NCBI GenBank assembly: GCA_943787785.1
Contig: CALSNT010000018.1
Span: forward strand, 62,001 to 126,000
Direction: 5' to 3'
DNA: 64,000 nucleotides
From: an uncultured Paracoccaceae bacterium
Lineage (GTDB): Bacteria; Pseudomonadota; Alphaproteobacteria; Rhodobacterales; Rhodobacteraceae
The translations under genes were made by a program, and so were the position numbers. Below, in pieces: positions 54,997-63,530 of this stretch. Every line of letters begins with the position of its first letter. Position 1 is the first letter of the stretch. Below the pieces are notes generated by a model. It was not told the DNA's origin. It searched no databases and saw only the letters and a program-made list of their open reading frames with translations.

Positions 54997-55953
54997 GTGA
55001 CTGGCGATCATCCGACATTTCAGGTTGTAGCGATGGTGCTGGAGCGCCCGGATATCATCAACCGTTTTATCCACTACTACCAAGGAATTGGCGCGTCGCA
55101 TCTGGCGCTTTATCACGACGGGCCGGTTCCGGACGGGCTGACGACGGGCGACGGTATTACCCATACAGCGATGGACGCAGCCTTCTGGGCAAATCAAGAA
55201 TCCGCTCGCCCGGCTGACCATATTCTCAGGCAATTAATTGCATATGAGGAGAGTGTGAGAACGGACGCGTCCGAATGGAGCCTGATTGTTGATATAGACG
55301 AGTTCCTCACCAGCCCGATCCCGATCTCTCAAATTTTGCAGCGGCTGGGGCCGGATGAGGACGCCTTGCGCATTCGAAATGTCGAGGCAGTCTGGGGACC
55401 TGGCGACGCCTTAGGGACGACGTTCACGTGCAGCTACATGCGAACGGCCGGCCCCCCGGGTCGAACGCGCCGCCTGATGCGGTTCTTGCATGGTCAACAC
55501 GGTGCTCTGCTGCGCAAAGGTGTCACCGGTCATAGTCTTGGCAAGCATTTCGTCCGCAACGGCGCGCCGGAACTGGCGGTCGAAATTCATCATAGCGAAC
55601 GAGACGGCAAGATTGCCGGGCAGTGGCTGCACGAAGCGTTCCCGGATCTTCAGGATGTCTTGATTGCGCATTTCGACGCCATCGACATCGACCACTGGAC
55701 CGAGAAATGGAGTCGGCGGCGTGGCACGCCTTGGGAAGAACGCAATCTTGAAGGCGCGAGGCACTCGGTCTTGGCCGCGGCTATCCGCGAAGCGATCTCG
55801 GCTGATGACAACGGACAGGCGGCGCGGTCACTGTTTGCCACGCTTTACGGCGCCACCCGCTGGCAAGCTTTATGGCTGCGTCTGTTCGGTCGTCTAAAAC
55901 GCGCGCGCATTTTTGCGGATCCCGAAACCGGTGCGCCGTATCGCGGCAATTGA
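54997..55953 (+). CDS. Glycosyltransferase family 2/92-like protein
   Basis: A 318-aa protein of the Glyco_tranf_2_4/DUF23 type. The N-terminus (VVAMVLERPDIINRFIHYYQGIGASHLALYHDG) and the acidic DIDEF at residues 99-103 (metal/nucleotide binding) are diagnostic; a later HFDAIDIDHWTEKWSRR is common in these proteins. It starts with GTG 5 bases after the flavin reductase stop, so it may be read through from that operon, although its job (surface sugar transfer) looks unrelated. Confidence 0.82.
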   Translation: MTGDHPTFQVVAMVLERPDIINRFIHYYQGIGASHLALYHDGPVPDGLTTGDGITHTAMDAAFWANQESARPADHILRQLIAYEESVRTDASEWSLIVDIDEFLTSPIPISQILQRLGPDEDALRIRNVEAVWGPGDALGTTFTCSYMRTAGPPGRTRRLMRFLHGQHGALLRKGVTGHSLGKHFVRNGAPELAVEIHHSERDGKIAGQWLHEAFPDLQDVLIAHFDAIDIDHWTEKWSRRRGTPWEERNLEGARHSVLAAAIREAISADDNGQAARSLFATLYGATRWQALWLRLFGRLKRARIFADPETGAPYRGN

Positions 55954-56016
55954 CCTTCGTGCAATAGCGGGCCAACTGAATGTCATGAAACAGCGCTCAA
56001 CCAAAGTACCAAAGCC

Positions 56017-58116
56017 ATGGCGATGACCACTCCGCCGCCGACACTCAGGAACGAAACCGTCCTGATCGGCGGCGGCCATACCCATGCGCTGGTGCTGCGC
56101 CTGTGGGGCATGAACCCCTTGCCCGGCGCGCGGTTGACACTGATAAATCCGGGACCAACCGCGCCCTATACCGGCATGCTGCCGGGGCATATCGCGGGGC
56201 ACTATCCGCGCGAGGCGCTCGAGATCGACTTGATGCAACTTGCGCGGTTCGCAGGCGCGCGCATCATTCTGGACCGCGCTGTGTCGATTGACCGCGAAGC
56301 TCGGCGGATCAGTTTGGCGGGCGGGCGCTTATTGCGCTTCGATGCGGCCTCGATCAACGTCGGCATCAGTTCTGGGCCAGCCGATGTGCCGGGTTTTGCC
56401 GAACATGGCATTCCGGCCAAGCCGCTGGATCGCTTTGCCGATGCCTGGGCTGTGACGGATCGCAAGGATCCGATTGCTGTTCTCGGCGGCGGCGTCGGCG
56501 GCTGTGAACTTGCCATGGCCATGGCCCACGCGCGCGGGTCGGGAACCGGGATCACGGTGATCGATCAAGCGCAGGTTCTCGGCACTCTGCCGCAGCGAGA
56601 AGCGATTCTGAAACAGATGGCCGCGATGCGCATCGCCGTTCTGGAACAGGTCGAAGCGGTCGAGGTCACCGGCGATGCGGTGATCCTGTCGGACGCAACG
56701 CACGTTGCCTCTGGCTTCACGGTTGGTGCTGCGGGCGCGCGGCTGGCCGGGTGGCTTGGGAAGACCGGCCTGGATCTGCACAGTGACGGCAGCCTGACCA
56801 TCGGTCCAACACTGCAAACCAGCGATCCGGCCATTTTCGCCGCCGGAGATTGCGCCCATATGACCCAGACGCCGCGCCCCAAGGCAGGGGTTTTCGCGGT
56901 GCGGCAGGCCCCGGTCCTGCACGACAATCTCAGGGCGGCGGTGACTGGAAAACCACTGCGCAAATTCAATCCGCAAAAGCAATATCTGAAAATAATCTCG
57001 CTGGGCGACCGGTCGGCAATGGCCGCCAAATGGGGCCGGACGGTTCAGGGGCCGTGGGTCTGGCGCTGGAAGGACCGGATCGACCGGCGCTTCATGGACC
57101 GACTGAACCACCTGCCCGCAATGGGCGCTCCGGATGACCCGATGCTGTGCACCGGCTGCGGGGCAAAGGTGGCACCGGGCGCGCTGGCGCAGGCGCTGGC
57201 CGAATTGACCGGGGCAACCCGCCCGGATGTGACCAACCTGCCGGGCGATGACGCGGCAGTGCTGCGGATCGGTGGCGCGCAGCAGGTCATCAGCACCGAC
57301 CATCTGAGCGCTGTCACCGATGATCCCCACCAAATGGCACAAATCGCTGCCGTTCACGCATTGGGCGACATCTGGGCGATGGGGGCGACGCCACAGGCGG
57401 CGCTCGCCAGCGTGATCCTGCCCCGGATGGTGCCCGCGATGCAGGCCGACTGGCTGGCCGAGATCATGGGCGCGGCCGGAGATGTGTTTGCCGAGGCCGG
57501 GGCAGCCGTGGCGGGCGGACATAGTTCGATGGGCACCAGTTTGACGATTGGGTTTACTGTGACCGGTTTGTTGGAGCGCGATCCGATCACACTGGCGGGC
57601 GCGCGCCCCGGAGACATCCTGATCCTGACCAAACCAATCGGCACCGGCGTGCTGCTGGCCGGGGGAATGCGCGGCGGGGCGCGAGGCGCCGATGTGGCGG
57701 AGGCTTTGACTTCGATGGCGGCCCCGCAAGGAGATGCGGCCACGGCTCTGCACGAGGCCAACGCGATGACCGACGTGACCGGCTTCGGGCTGGCCGGGCA
57801 TCTGATGAACATCTGCGAAGCTTCAGGCGTGGCGGCGGTGATAGAGCTTGATGCGATTCCGTTACTGCCCGGCTCGGCTGCGTTGGCCGAGGCGAATGTC
57901 CGCTCAACCCTATGGCCCGACAACGCGATGATCGTAAATCGGATGACCCTGCCCAACGATCCCCGCGCCGACCTGCTGTTTGATCCGCAAACCGCCGGAG
58001 GGCTGCTGGCCGCCGTGCCGATGGACCGGGCAGAGGCGGTTTTGGAGGCATTGGGGGACGCAGGAAATCGGATTGGAGAGGTGGTCGAGGGGGTCCCGTT
58101 CATAACGGTTCGCTGA
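56017..58116 (+). CDS. selD: Bifunctional NADH dehydrogenase-like / selenide, water dikinase
   Basis: A 699-aa fusion. Residues 1 to about 365 are a pyridine-nucleotide-disulfide oxidoreductase domain (VLIGGGHTHALVLR, then VLGGGVGGCELAMAMA and AAGDCAHM). Residues about 372-699 are SelD, with CTGCGAKVAPGALAQAL carrying the catalytic Cys, then GDDAAVLRIG and GGHSSMGTSLTIGF. SelD makes selenophosphate from selenide and ATP; the oxidoreductase half may reduce selenium compounds. It uses Cys, not Sec. The tRNA selenouridine synthase gene lies on the opposite strand just downstream. Confidence 0.93.
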   Translation: MAMTTPPPTLRNETVLIGGGHTHALVLRLWGMNPLPGARLTLINPGPTAPYTGMLPGHIAGHYPREALEIDLMQLARFAGARIILDRAVSIDREARRISLAGGRLLRFDAASINVGISSGPADVPGFAEHGIPAKPLDRFADAWAVTDRKDPIAVLGGGVGGCELAMAMAHARGSGTGITVIDQAQVLGTLPQREAILKQMAAMRIAVLEQVEAVEVTGDAVILSDATHVASGFTVGAAGARLAGWLGKTGLDLHSDGSLTIGPTLQTSDPAIFAAGDCAHMTQTPRPKAGVFAVRQAPVLHDNLRAAVTGKPLRKFNPQKQYLKIISLGDRSAMAAKWGRTVQGPWVWRWKDRIDRRFMDRLNHLPAMGAPDDPMLCTGCGAKVAPGALAQALAELTGATRPDVTNLPGDDAAVLRIGGAQQVISTDHLSAVTDDPHQMAQIAAVHALGDIWAMGATPQAALASVILPRMVPAMQADWLAEIMGAAGDVFAEAGAAVAGGHSSMGTSLTIGFTVTGLLERDPITLAGARPGDILILTKPIGTGVLLAGGMRGGARGADVAEALTSMAAPQGDAATALHEANAMTDVTGFGLAGHLMNICEASGVAAVIELDAIPLLPGSAALAEANVRSTLWPDNAMIVNRMTLPNDPRADLLFDPQTAGGLLAAVPMDRAEAVLEALGDAGNRIGEVVEGVPFITVR

Positions 58117-58404
58117 TCGCCCATGGTGGCTTGGTTGATACGTTTAGCCATTTGCAGCCGTTCGGACATTACGCAACGCAAGCAGGGCGCGCGCCGGACG
58201 GGGGGCTGGCGTTGCAACGTTTTTGTGATGCACTTAATGTTCCCGCATTGCATCTGACCTCAGAGATTTGTGCAGCCTTCCAAAAGCGCCAGACCAGAGG
58301 GCCGGTCCGACGCGCGCACTGCGTCTTCGACGCGCACCGGGCGTAAAGGGGTCTTGCTTGGGTCCGCTCCGGGCCAAATGTCACCGCAGCCACGGGACCC
58401 GATT

Positions 58405-59451
58405 TCACCCGGCGTTCAGATGCCTGGCAATTGCCTCCGCCAGTCGTTCCAGCGCGTCTGCGTCCAGCGCATCGGTCTCGAACACTGCCTCTGCCCCGTC
58501 GTTCCGCGCCGCGCCACGCGCATATCGCGGATCGTAGTGCTTCGCGATCAACTCCGCGGCGAGCGTCTCGAACGCCCCTTCCCGAGCCAACCCCTGCCAG
58601 CGTCTCACAGATTCGCCCCCGGCCAGTCGTTTCAGACTCAGAATCGCCGCGTCCAGCGCCTCCCGATCTGCGATAATATCCGCATAGGCGTGGGTCAGAT
58701 ACGCCGCCCGCGCCGCCACCGGCGCGTCGATCCGCAAGCGCGGTGCCCCACGCATCGCCGCCCAGAGCGAGGGGGGTATCAGCCGCGCCCCTATCTTCGA
58801 GCTTTCCGCCTCGACCACAAGCGGCCTGTTCGGATCCAGCCGCGCCATCGCGCTCGCCAATTCGGTCTCGAACCTTTTCTGATCGGGCTGCGCGCCGGTC
58901 GCCCCGAAGACAGACCCGCGATGCCCCGCCAGCCCCTCAAGGTCGATCGTCTGAATCCCTCGGTCAGCCAGTAGGGCCAGAACCTCGGTCTTGGCCGTGC
59001 CGGTGTTGCCGTCCAGCAGGATCACACGCGTTGGCCAGTCGCCCTCGTATAGCGCCGCCACCACCAGCCGCCGCCATGTCTGATAGCCACCCGCAACCGT
59101 CTCGGCCCGCCAGCCGATCTGCGTCAAGATCGACGCGAAAGAACCGCTGCGCTGCCCACCCCGCCAGCAATAGACCAGCGGCTGCCAACTGCCATCGTGC
59201 CCCGCCAACGGGCCGTCCAGATGCGCTGCCACGTTCCGCGCCACCATCGCCGCCCCGATCTTTCGGGCGTTGAAGGGCGAGTCCTGGGTGTAGATTGTCC
59301 CAACCTCGGCCCGCTGTTCGTTGGAGAGCGCCGGAAGGTTAATGGCACCCGGGATATGATCCTCGGCAAACTCCGCCGGAGATCGCACATCGATCAACGT
59401 ATCAGCGCCGTGATCGAGCAAGTCGAGAAGCGTGGGGAAGTCGCGCGGCAT
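58405..59451 (-). CDS. mnmH: tRNA 2-selenouridine synthase
   Basis: A 348-aa enzyme replacing sulfur by selenium at position 34 of certain tRNAs, using selenophosphate. A rhodanese domain (residues about 8-125) has the active Cys in VYCWRGGQRSGS. A P-loop domain follows (LLDGNTGTAKTEVLALL); the A before K, where many P-loops have G, is worth noting. It converges on selD, which supplies the selenophosphate. A 19-bp hairpin lies just upstream of its start, at the end of the next operon. Confidence 0.93.
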   Translation of the reverse strand: MPRDFPTLLDLLDHGADTLIDVRSPAEFAEDHIPGAINLPALSNEQRAEVGTIYTQDSPFNARKIGAAMVARNVAAHLDGPLAGHDGSWQPLVYCWRGGQRSGSFASILTQIGWRAETVAGGYQTWRRLVVAALYEGDWPTRVILLDGNTGTAKTEVLALLADRGIQTIDLEGLAGHRGSVFGATGAQPDQKRFETELASAMARLDPNRPLVVEAESSKIGARLIPPSLWAAMRGAPRLRIDAPVAARAAYLTHAYADIIADREALDAAILSLKRLAGGESVRRWQGLAREGAFETLAAELIAKHYDPRYARGAARNDGAEAVFETDALDADALERLAEAIARHLNAG

Positions 59452-59517
59452 GGAGCGGGTTTAGGGGGTTTCGCGCGAATGTGGAAACGCAATCAGAACC
59501 TTCGCACCAATGAGCAA

Positions 59518-59562
59518 GCCGAGCTAGCGCCTGACCGTCCGGTGGTCAGGCGCTAGCTCGGC
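59518..59562. terminator. Perfect 19-bp hairpin between mnmH and the envelope operon
   Basis: Positions 59518-59536 and 59544-59562 pair perfectly over 19 bp (outer part GCCGAGCTAGCGCC) with a 7-base loop GTCCGGT. It follows the minus-strand envelope operon by about 40 bases and precedes mnmH on the same strand, so it is probably that operon's terminator, although no T-run follows on either side. Confidence 0.6.
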
Positions 59563-59601
59563 GCTCGACAGGTTTGTACCGGGCGTAAGAGTTTCGGCCC
59601 C

Positions 59602-60438
59602 CTACCCGCAGACCCGGCCCAGCGCACCGATCACCTGCTGGCCGTTGTAGTCCGCACGCAGGAATCCAACCCGCCGGTTCTCAGCCGCATCGGGCCACTG
59701 CGCGTTTATCAGTGCATGTTCCCCGGCCCCGATGGCGATCAACTGCGGCAGATCCCAGCCCTGCTGCAACGCCGCTACCACGGCCGTCGCCCGCCGCCAG
59801 GACAGGTCGCAATTGTACCGATAGCTGCCGACCGCATCGGTATGCCCAATCACCGCATAGGGCGTGTCGTAGTTCAGCCGATCACTCAGCGCATGGCCGA
59901 TCTGAGCAATCTTCTCACGCTGATCCCAGCGAATTTTGGAAGACCCGAAATCAAACGCGATTGAGATCGCCACGGTCGGCGCTGCGACGTAATTATCACC
60001 CGCATACTCATCCGGCAGCTTCACATCACCCGCATAGCCATCGCGCTGAGGCGGCGGCGCATAGCTACCGTCATCGGCCACATAATCATCCGCAGGGGGC
60101 TGGTAGTCGTCGGCGGCATGGTCCGGCTCCACCACGACACTCTTCACGGTTTTTGAGCCATCGTCATAAACCAACAGTTCCAGTTGTACCGCGCCTTCGG
60201 CAGTGGCCGTAGATTCCAGATCGCCACCCCCGCCCGGTGTGAGCCCCTGACAGGCAGGCGAACCGGGGCGCGCCAGGCACAAGGCGAGCGGATCGGTCGC
60301 AATCTCGGGCGCGGTCTCCTCCGGCACGGGCGCATCGCCTTCAGTCACGAACAGCTCGATCCCGCTGTCATCGTTGCTTTGTGCCAGCCCAGCGATTGGG
60401 GCCAGCGACAAAGCGGCGGCAAGCGTAATCCGGATCAT
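59602..60438 (-). CDS. OmpA-family outer-membrane/peptidoglycan-binding protein
   Basis: A 278-aa exported protein. A signal peptide (1-19, ending GLAQ) leads to a Pro/Asp/Tyr-rich low-complexity middle (about 100-150), then an OmpA-like peptidoglycan-binding domain: ISIAFDFGSSKIRWDQREKI, GHTDAVGSYRYNCDLSWRRA and the terminal NRRVGFLR. It lies at the end of the operon, overlapping the cytochrome/DUF4384 gene by 4 bases. It probably links the other exported proteins of this operon to the cell wall. Confidence 0.88.
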   Translation of the reverse strand: MIRITLAAALSLAPIAGLAQSNDDSGIELFVTEGDAPVPEETAPEIATDPLALCLARPGSPACQGLTPGGGGDLESTATAEGAVQLELLVYDDGSKTVKSVVVEPDHAADDYQPPADDYVADDGSYAPPPQRDGYAGDVKLPDEYAGDNYVAAPTVAISIAFDFGSSKIRWDQREKIAQIGHALSDRLNYDTPYAVIGHTDAVGSYRYNCDLSWRRATAVVAALQQGWDLPQLIAIGAGEHALINAQWPDAAENRRVGFLRADYNGQQVIGALGRVCG

Positions 60439-62762
60439 GGCGTCACCTCAAAGCTGAACCGTGACTGGGTGATGTCGGGGTTATGGGTGGACAGCGCGTC
60501 GTAGTCCGCCCCCGATGCTGTCGTTTTCGACGGTGCATCCAGATCCAGGATCAGCGTCTCGTACACATCATGCGCCGTGATCGGCTTGTCGGGCTCGTAC
60601 CGTTGTCCGGCGTCACAACTGGTCAGATGGGTGTCCCGCGTGGCCCAGCCCAGCGCTTCGCCCGACCCGTTGCAGATCGCCAGCAAGGTCTCGGTCCCAA
60701 CCTCTCCGGTGGTCAGGCTGCCGCGCGGCGGGAAGACGTACTGGCTGCCCCCACTGATGACCACATCCTCGATCGAAGGATGCGGGTACAGCACACAGGA
60801 TTTCCCCGCACTGTCGATATTGATCAGCGTCAGGCGGCAATCGTGACGCGGCTCGACGTAGATCCGCAGCCCCTCGCCCAGCTTGTAGACCGGCTTTTCG
60901 GTATAGATCGTCAGCCCCGGATCGTGGCGACCCTTATAGGCGGCAGGGGTCGGAACGTCTTTGTAGTCCACGGTTGGCGGCGTAAAGTCGTCCACCACCT
61001 TCTTGACTGAATAGGACAGGCCCTCGTCGTAATCCGCCGCGCGGTATTCAGGGTAATACGGCTCATAATCCGTCACCCGGTCGAGCATGACGGGATAAAC
61101 CGCCTCCCACTCGTCCCGCGCAATCGGCGACTGATCCAGCCGCGCGATCAGCCCGGCGAGTTCGAACCCGGCGAAGTTGGCGCGTTCCCGGAATTCATCT
61201 TCGGTCAGGCCAAGCTCGGACGCGGCGCGGGCGTAGTCGATGTAGCCGTCCACATGATAGACGAACGTCCCGCGCACCGGCTCCAAACCACCCGCCTGTT
61301 GCGCGACGTCGATGCCGGCGGCTGCAAGGGCGGCAGCAAACTGCGCCTCATCCGCAGTCAATTGATCGTTCACGACATCCTTGCCGGGATAAATCGCGCC
61401 GATAATCTGACGCGCCTCGGCCGAGAACGCTAGGTTGCCCATCGCAGAGTCATGCACCTTGTCATCGCGGAACCGCATCCCTTTGGAATGGCAGGAAATA
61501 CACGAAATGCCGTTCACGACCTCGCCCGTGCCTTCGGCATAATCATCGTCGCGCACAATATCCGTCGGGCCAACATCCAGTCGCGCCCCGTCGGCGGTGT
61601 TTAGGTAATAGGCGTGGAAACCGTTCGGCAGCGTGAAGATGCTTTCACCCCCGTCATGTTCGAAGGCCAGCTCGGGGCCGTAAACCTCTTTCGGGCCAAG
61701 CGGGTACTCGAAAAAGCTCTGCCGCCCCTTGGACCCGGCGAAGTCGTAGGATGTCCAGAAGAACCCGGTGTTGAGCGGATGCCGTTCGATCATCCGGTTG
61801 TTGGTCGACACGCCGGAATCCTGAAACCCGCCGCGAATGACCTGTTCGTTCAGGATGTTGGCGTTGATGTCGAGGTTCAGCAGATGCTCCAAACCTGCCA
61901 CCGTGTCCGGCAGACCCAGCATGTCATAGTAAAGCGGTGCGGCCGTCGCGTGCGAGGTGAACCAGTCGCCCCGAATGATCGGCACCTTGGCGTGGGTCGC
62001 ATGTGTCAACTGGCGCAGATTGGCGTCGGTCTCACCGGTCAGCCCATAGGGATAACGCGACTCCAACAGCCCCCACTTCTGATGATCCCAGTTCAGATCG
62101 GGCAGGAAGATGCGCATCAGCACCTCATGCTCGTCCACCGGCACAAAGCTGTAAGGCACCGGATTCCACGACAGAGCGTTGATCGACTTCACCACCCCGG
62201 CGCGATAGCCCATCAGGTTCTCGTCGCTGATCGTCTGGTCGTTGTGCATGTTGCGGATCGAGATATAGCGGATGCGATCCCAGCGGTTCGTCGGCACAGT
62301 CTGCAGGTCGGCGTAAGCCGCCTCGTGCAGGGTCTCAAAGCTAACGAAAGGGCGCGGCTCTGGTTCCTGGTTCGCCAGTTCGACGATCCAGTCTTCGATA
62401 ATCTTGGCGTCGTCATTGGTCGGATAGCAGGCATCGTCAAGGCAATCATCCGGCATCGACGGGAAGGAATAAGGTCCGATCACGTTGTACAGCTTCGATG
62501 CTCCGGGATCGCCGGGGCGCACATAATCAGGGTCTTCCGCCAATCGCCGCAGGTCCAACACATGGCCAAACCCGGATTTCGCCCCGGCCAGGCCCTCTTT
62601 CAGCGCCCCATCCTGGTGGCACCGCGAACAGTGCTTTTCCAAAACACCGTAAAGCGCGGTCTCCATCTCTGTCGCGTCAGCGGGTAAATCATATGCAGCC
62701 AGCGGTGCCGACAGGCCAAGGGCGGCAATCGGGGCAAGGGTCAAAGTGGTCAGCCAGCGCAT
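60435..62762 (-). CDS. Di-haem c-type cytochrome / DUF4384 fusion protein
   Basis: A 775-aa secreted protein. After a signal peptide (1-23) there are two CxxCH haem sites, CSRCH at 45-49 and CISCH at 421-425, the first in a cytochrome c-like domain similar to those of planctomycete-type cytochromes. The C-terminal part (about 610-730) has the DUF4384 pattern: YKLGEGLRIYVEPRHDCRLTLINID, LYPHP and YVFPP. DUF4384 often occurs with caspase-like proteins. It overlaps the OmpA-like gene in ATGA. The start at 62762 places the signal peptide correctly; the upstream Met is less likely. No enzyme function can be given. Confidence 0.82.
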   Translation of the reverse strand: MRWLTTLTLAPIAALGLSAPLAAYDLPADATEMETALYGVLEKHCSRCHQDGALKEGLAGAKSGFGHVLDLRRLAEDPDYVRPGDPGASKLYNVIGPYSFPSMPDDCLDDACYPTNDDAKIIEDWIVELANQEPEPRPFVSFETLHEAAYADLQTVPTNRWDRIRYISIRNMHNDQTISDENLMGYRAGVVKSINALSWNPVPYSFVPVDEHEVLMRIFLPDLNWDHQKWGLLESRYPYGLTGETDANLRQLTHATHAKVPIIRGDWFTSHATAAPLYYDMLGLPDTVAGLEHLLNLDINANILNEQVIRGGFQDSGVSTNNRMIERHPLNTGFFWTSYDFAGSKGRQSFFEYPLGPKEVYGPELAFEHDGGESIFTLPNGFHAYYLNTADGARLDVGPTDIVRDDDYAEGTGEVVNGISCISCHSKGMRFRDDKVHDSAMGNLAFSAEARQIIGAIYPGKDVVNDQLTADEAQFAAALAAAGIDVAQQAGGLEPVRGTFVYHVDGYIDYARAASELGLTEDEFRERANFAGFELAGLIARLDQSPIARDEWEAVYPVMLDRVTDYEPYYPEYRAADYDEGLSYSVKKVVDDFTPPTVDYKDVPTPAAYKGRHDPGLTIYTEKPVYKLGEGLRIYVEPRHDCRLTLINIDSAGKSCVLYPHPSIEDVVISGGSQYVFPPRGSLTTGEVGTETLLAICNGSGEALGWATRDTHLTSCDAGQRYEPDKPITAHDVYETLILDLDAPSKTTASGADYDALSTHNPDITQSRFSFEVTP

Positions 62763-62824
62763 GGGGCGCCTCCTTCTGATCTGTCTATGCACATCGTTTC
62801 GGTGCGCCGGGTGGCGCGAATTGG

Positions 62825-63526
62825 TCAGCCGCCTCCGGCTAAAATACGTTCACGGACCAGCGGCCAGACCTTGACGAAATTTGCACCGGGGCAAGCCGTA
62901 CTGGCGTGATGCTGGTGGTAGCCAAAGTTGGCAGCGTCAATTTGGTAGGCAGCCACCATCAAATGGCCCAGACTGATCGCCGCCTCGATCTGTGCCTCGC
63001 CCGGAAGCTCGTTCTCAAAATTGCCCTCCAGCACGATGGAGATATGGCCGGACGGGTCGTAATCGGTGTTGGTGTCGCCCGCGAAGGACACATCGCGCCC
63101 TTCGGCAACCGTGCCGTCGGCGGCGATGTAGAAATGATACGGCACATCCGCCCAAGCCTTCTTGGTGCGCCCGTCAGCCAGCTTTTCGCTGCTTTGCGAA
63201 AACCGCTGCAACGACAGCATCTTCGAGGCTGCCGACTTGCCGGGCCGCTGCTTGGCGGCGGAATGATGGAACGTCACATGGGTCGGCACCTGCGGCGACA
63301 TCAGCATGCTGGGCGCTTTTGCGCCCCAGTCCGTGCGCGGCAGGATCGGTAGGGGCTCGGCAGCGAAGGACGGGGCTGTTCCGGCAAGAAAAAAGGCGAT
63401 AGCCGCCCCAAAAACCAACCGCCCGGAGCCAAGCCCGAAAAGCGCTGGCCGAGCGCCTGGCATGCTATCCTTCGCGAGTGCGTCGCGGGCGCCGCCAAAA
63501 ACAAAAAAACTAATCACACCAAACAC
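62825..63526 (-). CDS. PGRP-type N-acetylmuramoyl-L-alanine amidase
   Basis: A 233-aa secreted amidase of the peptidoglycan-recognition (Amidase_2) family. The domain begins LPRTDWGAKAPS; zinc ligands are the His in THVTFHHSAAKQRPG and the His and Cys of HHASTACPGANF. A signal-like hydrophobic segment (FGAAIAFFLAGTAPSFAAE) comes about 35 residues after the first Met, so the true start may be Met22. It would cut the amide between MurNAc and L-Ala in peptidoglycan. It is in one operon with the SPOR-like protein upstream and the cytochrome/DUF4384 protein downstream. Confidence 0.85.
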   Translation of the reverse strand: MFGVISFFVFGGARDALAKDSMPGARPALFGLGSGRLVFGAAIAFFLAGTAPSFAAEPLPILPRTDWGAKAPSMLMSPQVPTHVTFHHSAAKQRPGKSAASKMLSLQRFSQSSEKLADGRTKKAWADVPYHFYIAADGTVAEGRDVSFAGDTNTDYDPSGHISIVLEGNFENELPGEAQIEAAISLGHLMVAAYQIDAANFGYHQHHASTACPGANFVKVWPLVRERILAGGG

Positions 63527-63530
63527 AACC

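Noticed and set aside
56329-57801. 490-codon minus-strand frame within selD
   Set aside because: Shadow of the fused SelD gene; composition is not protein-like.
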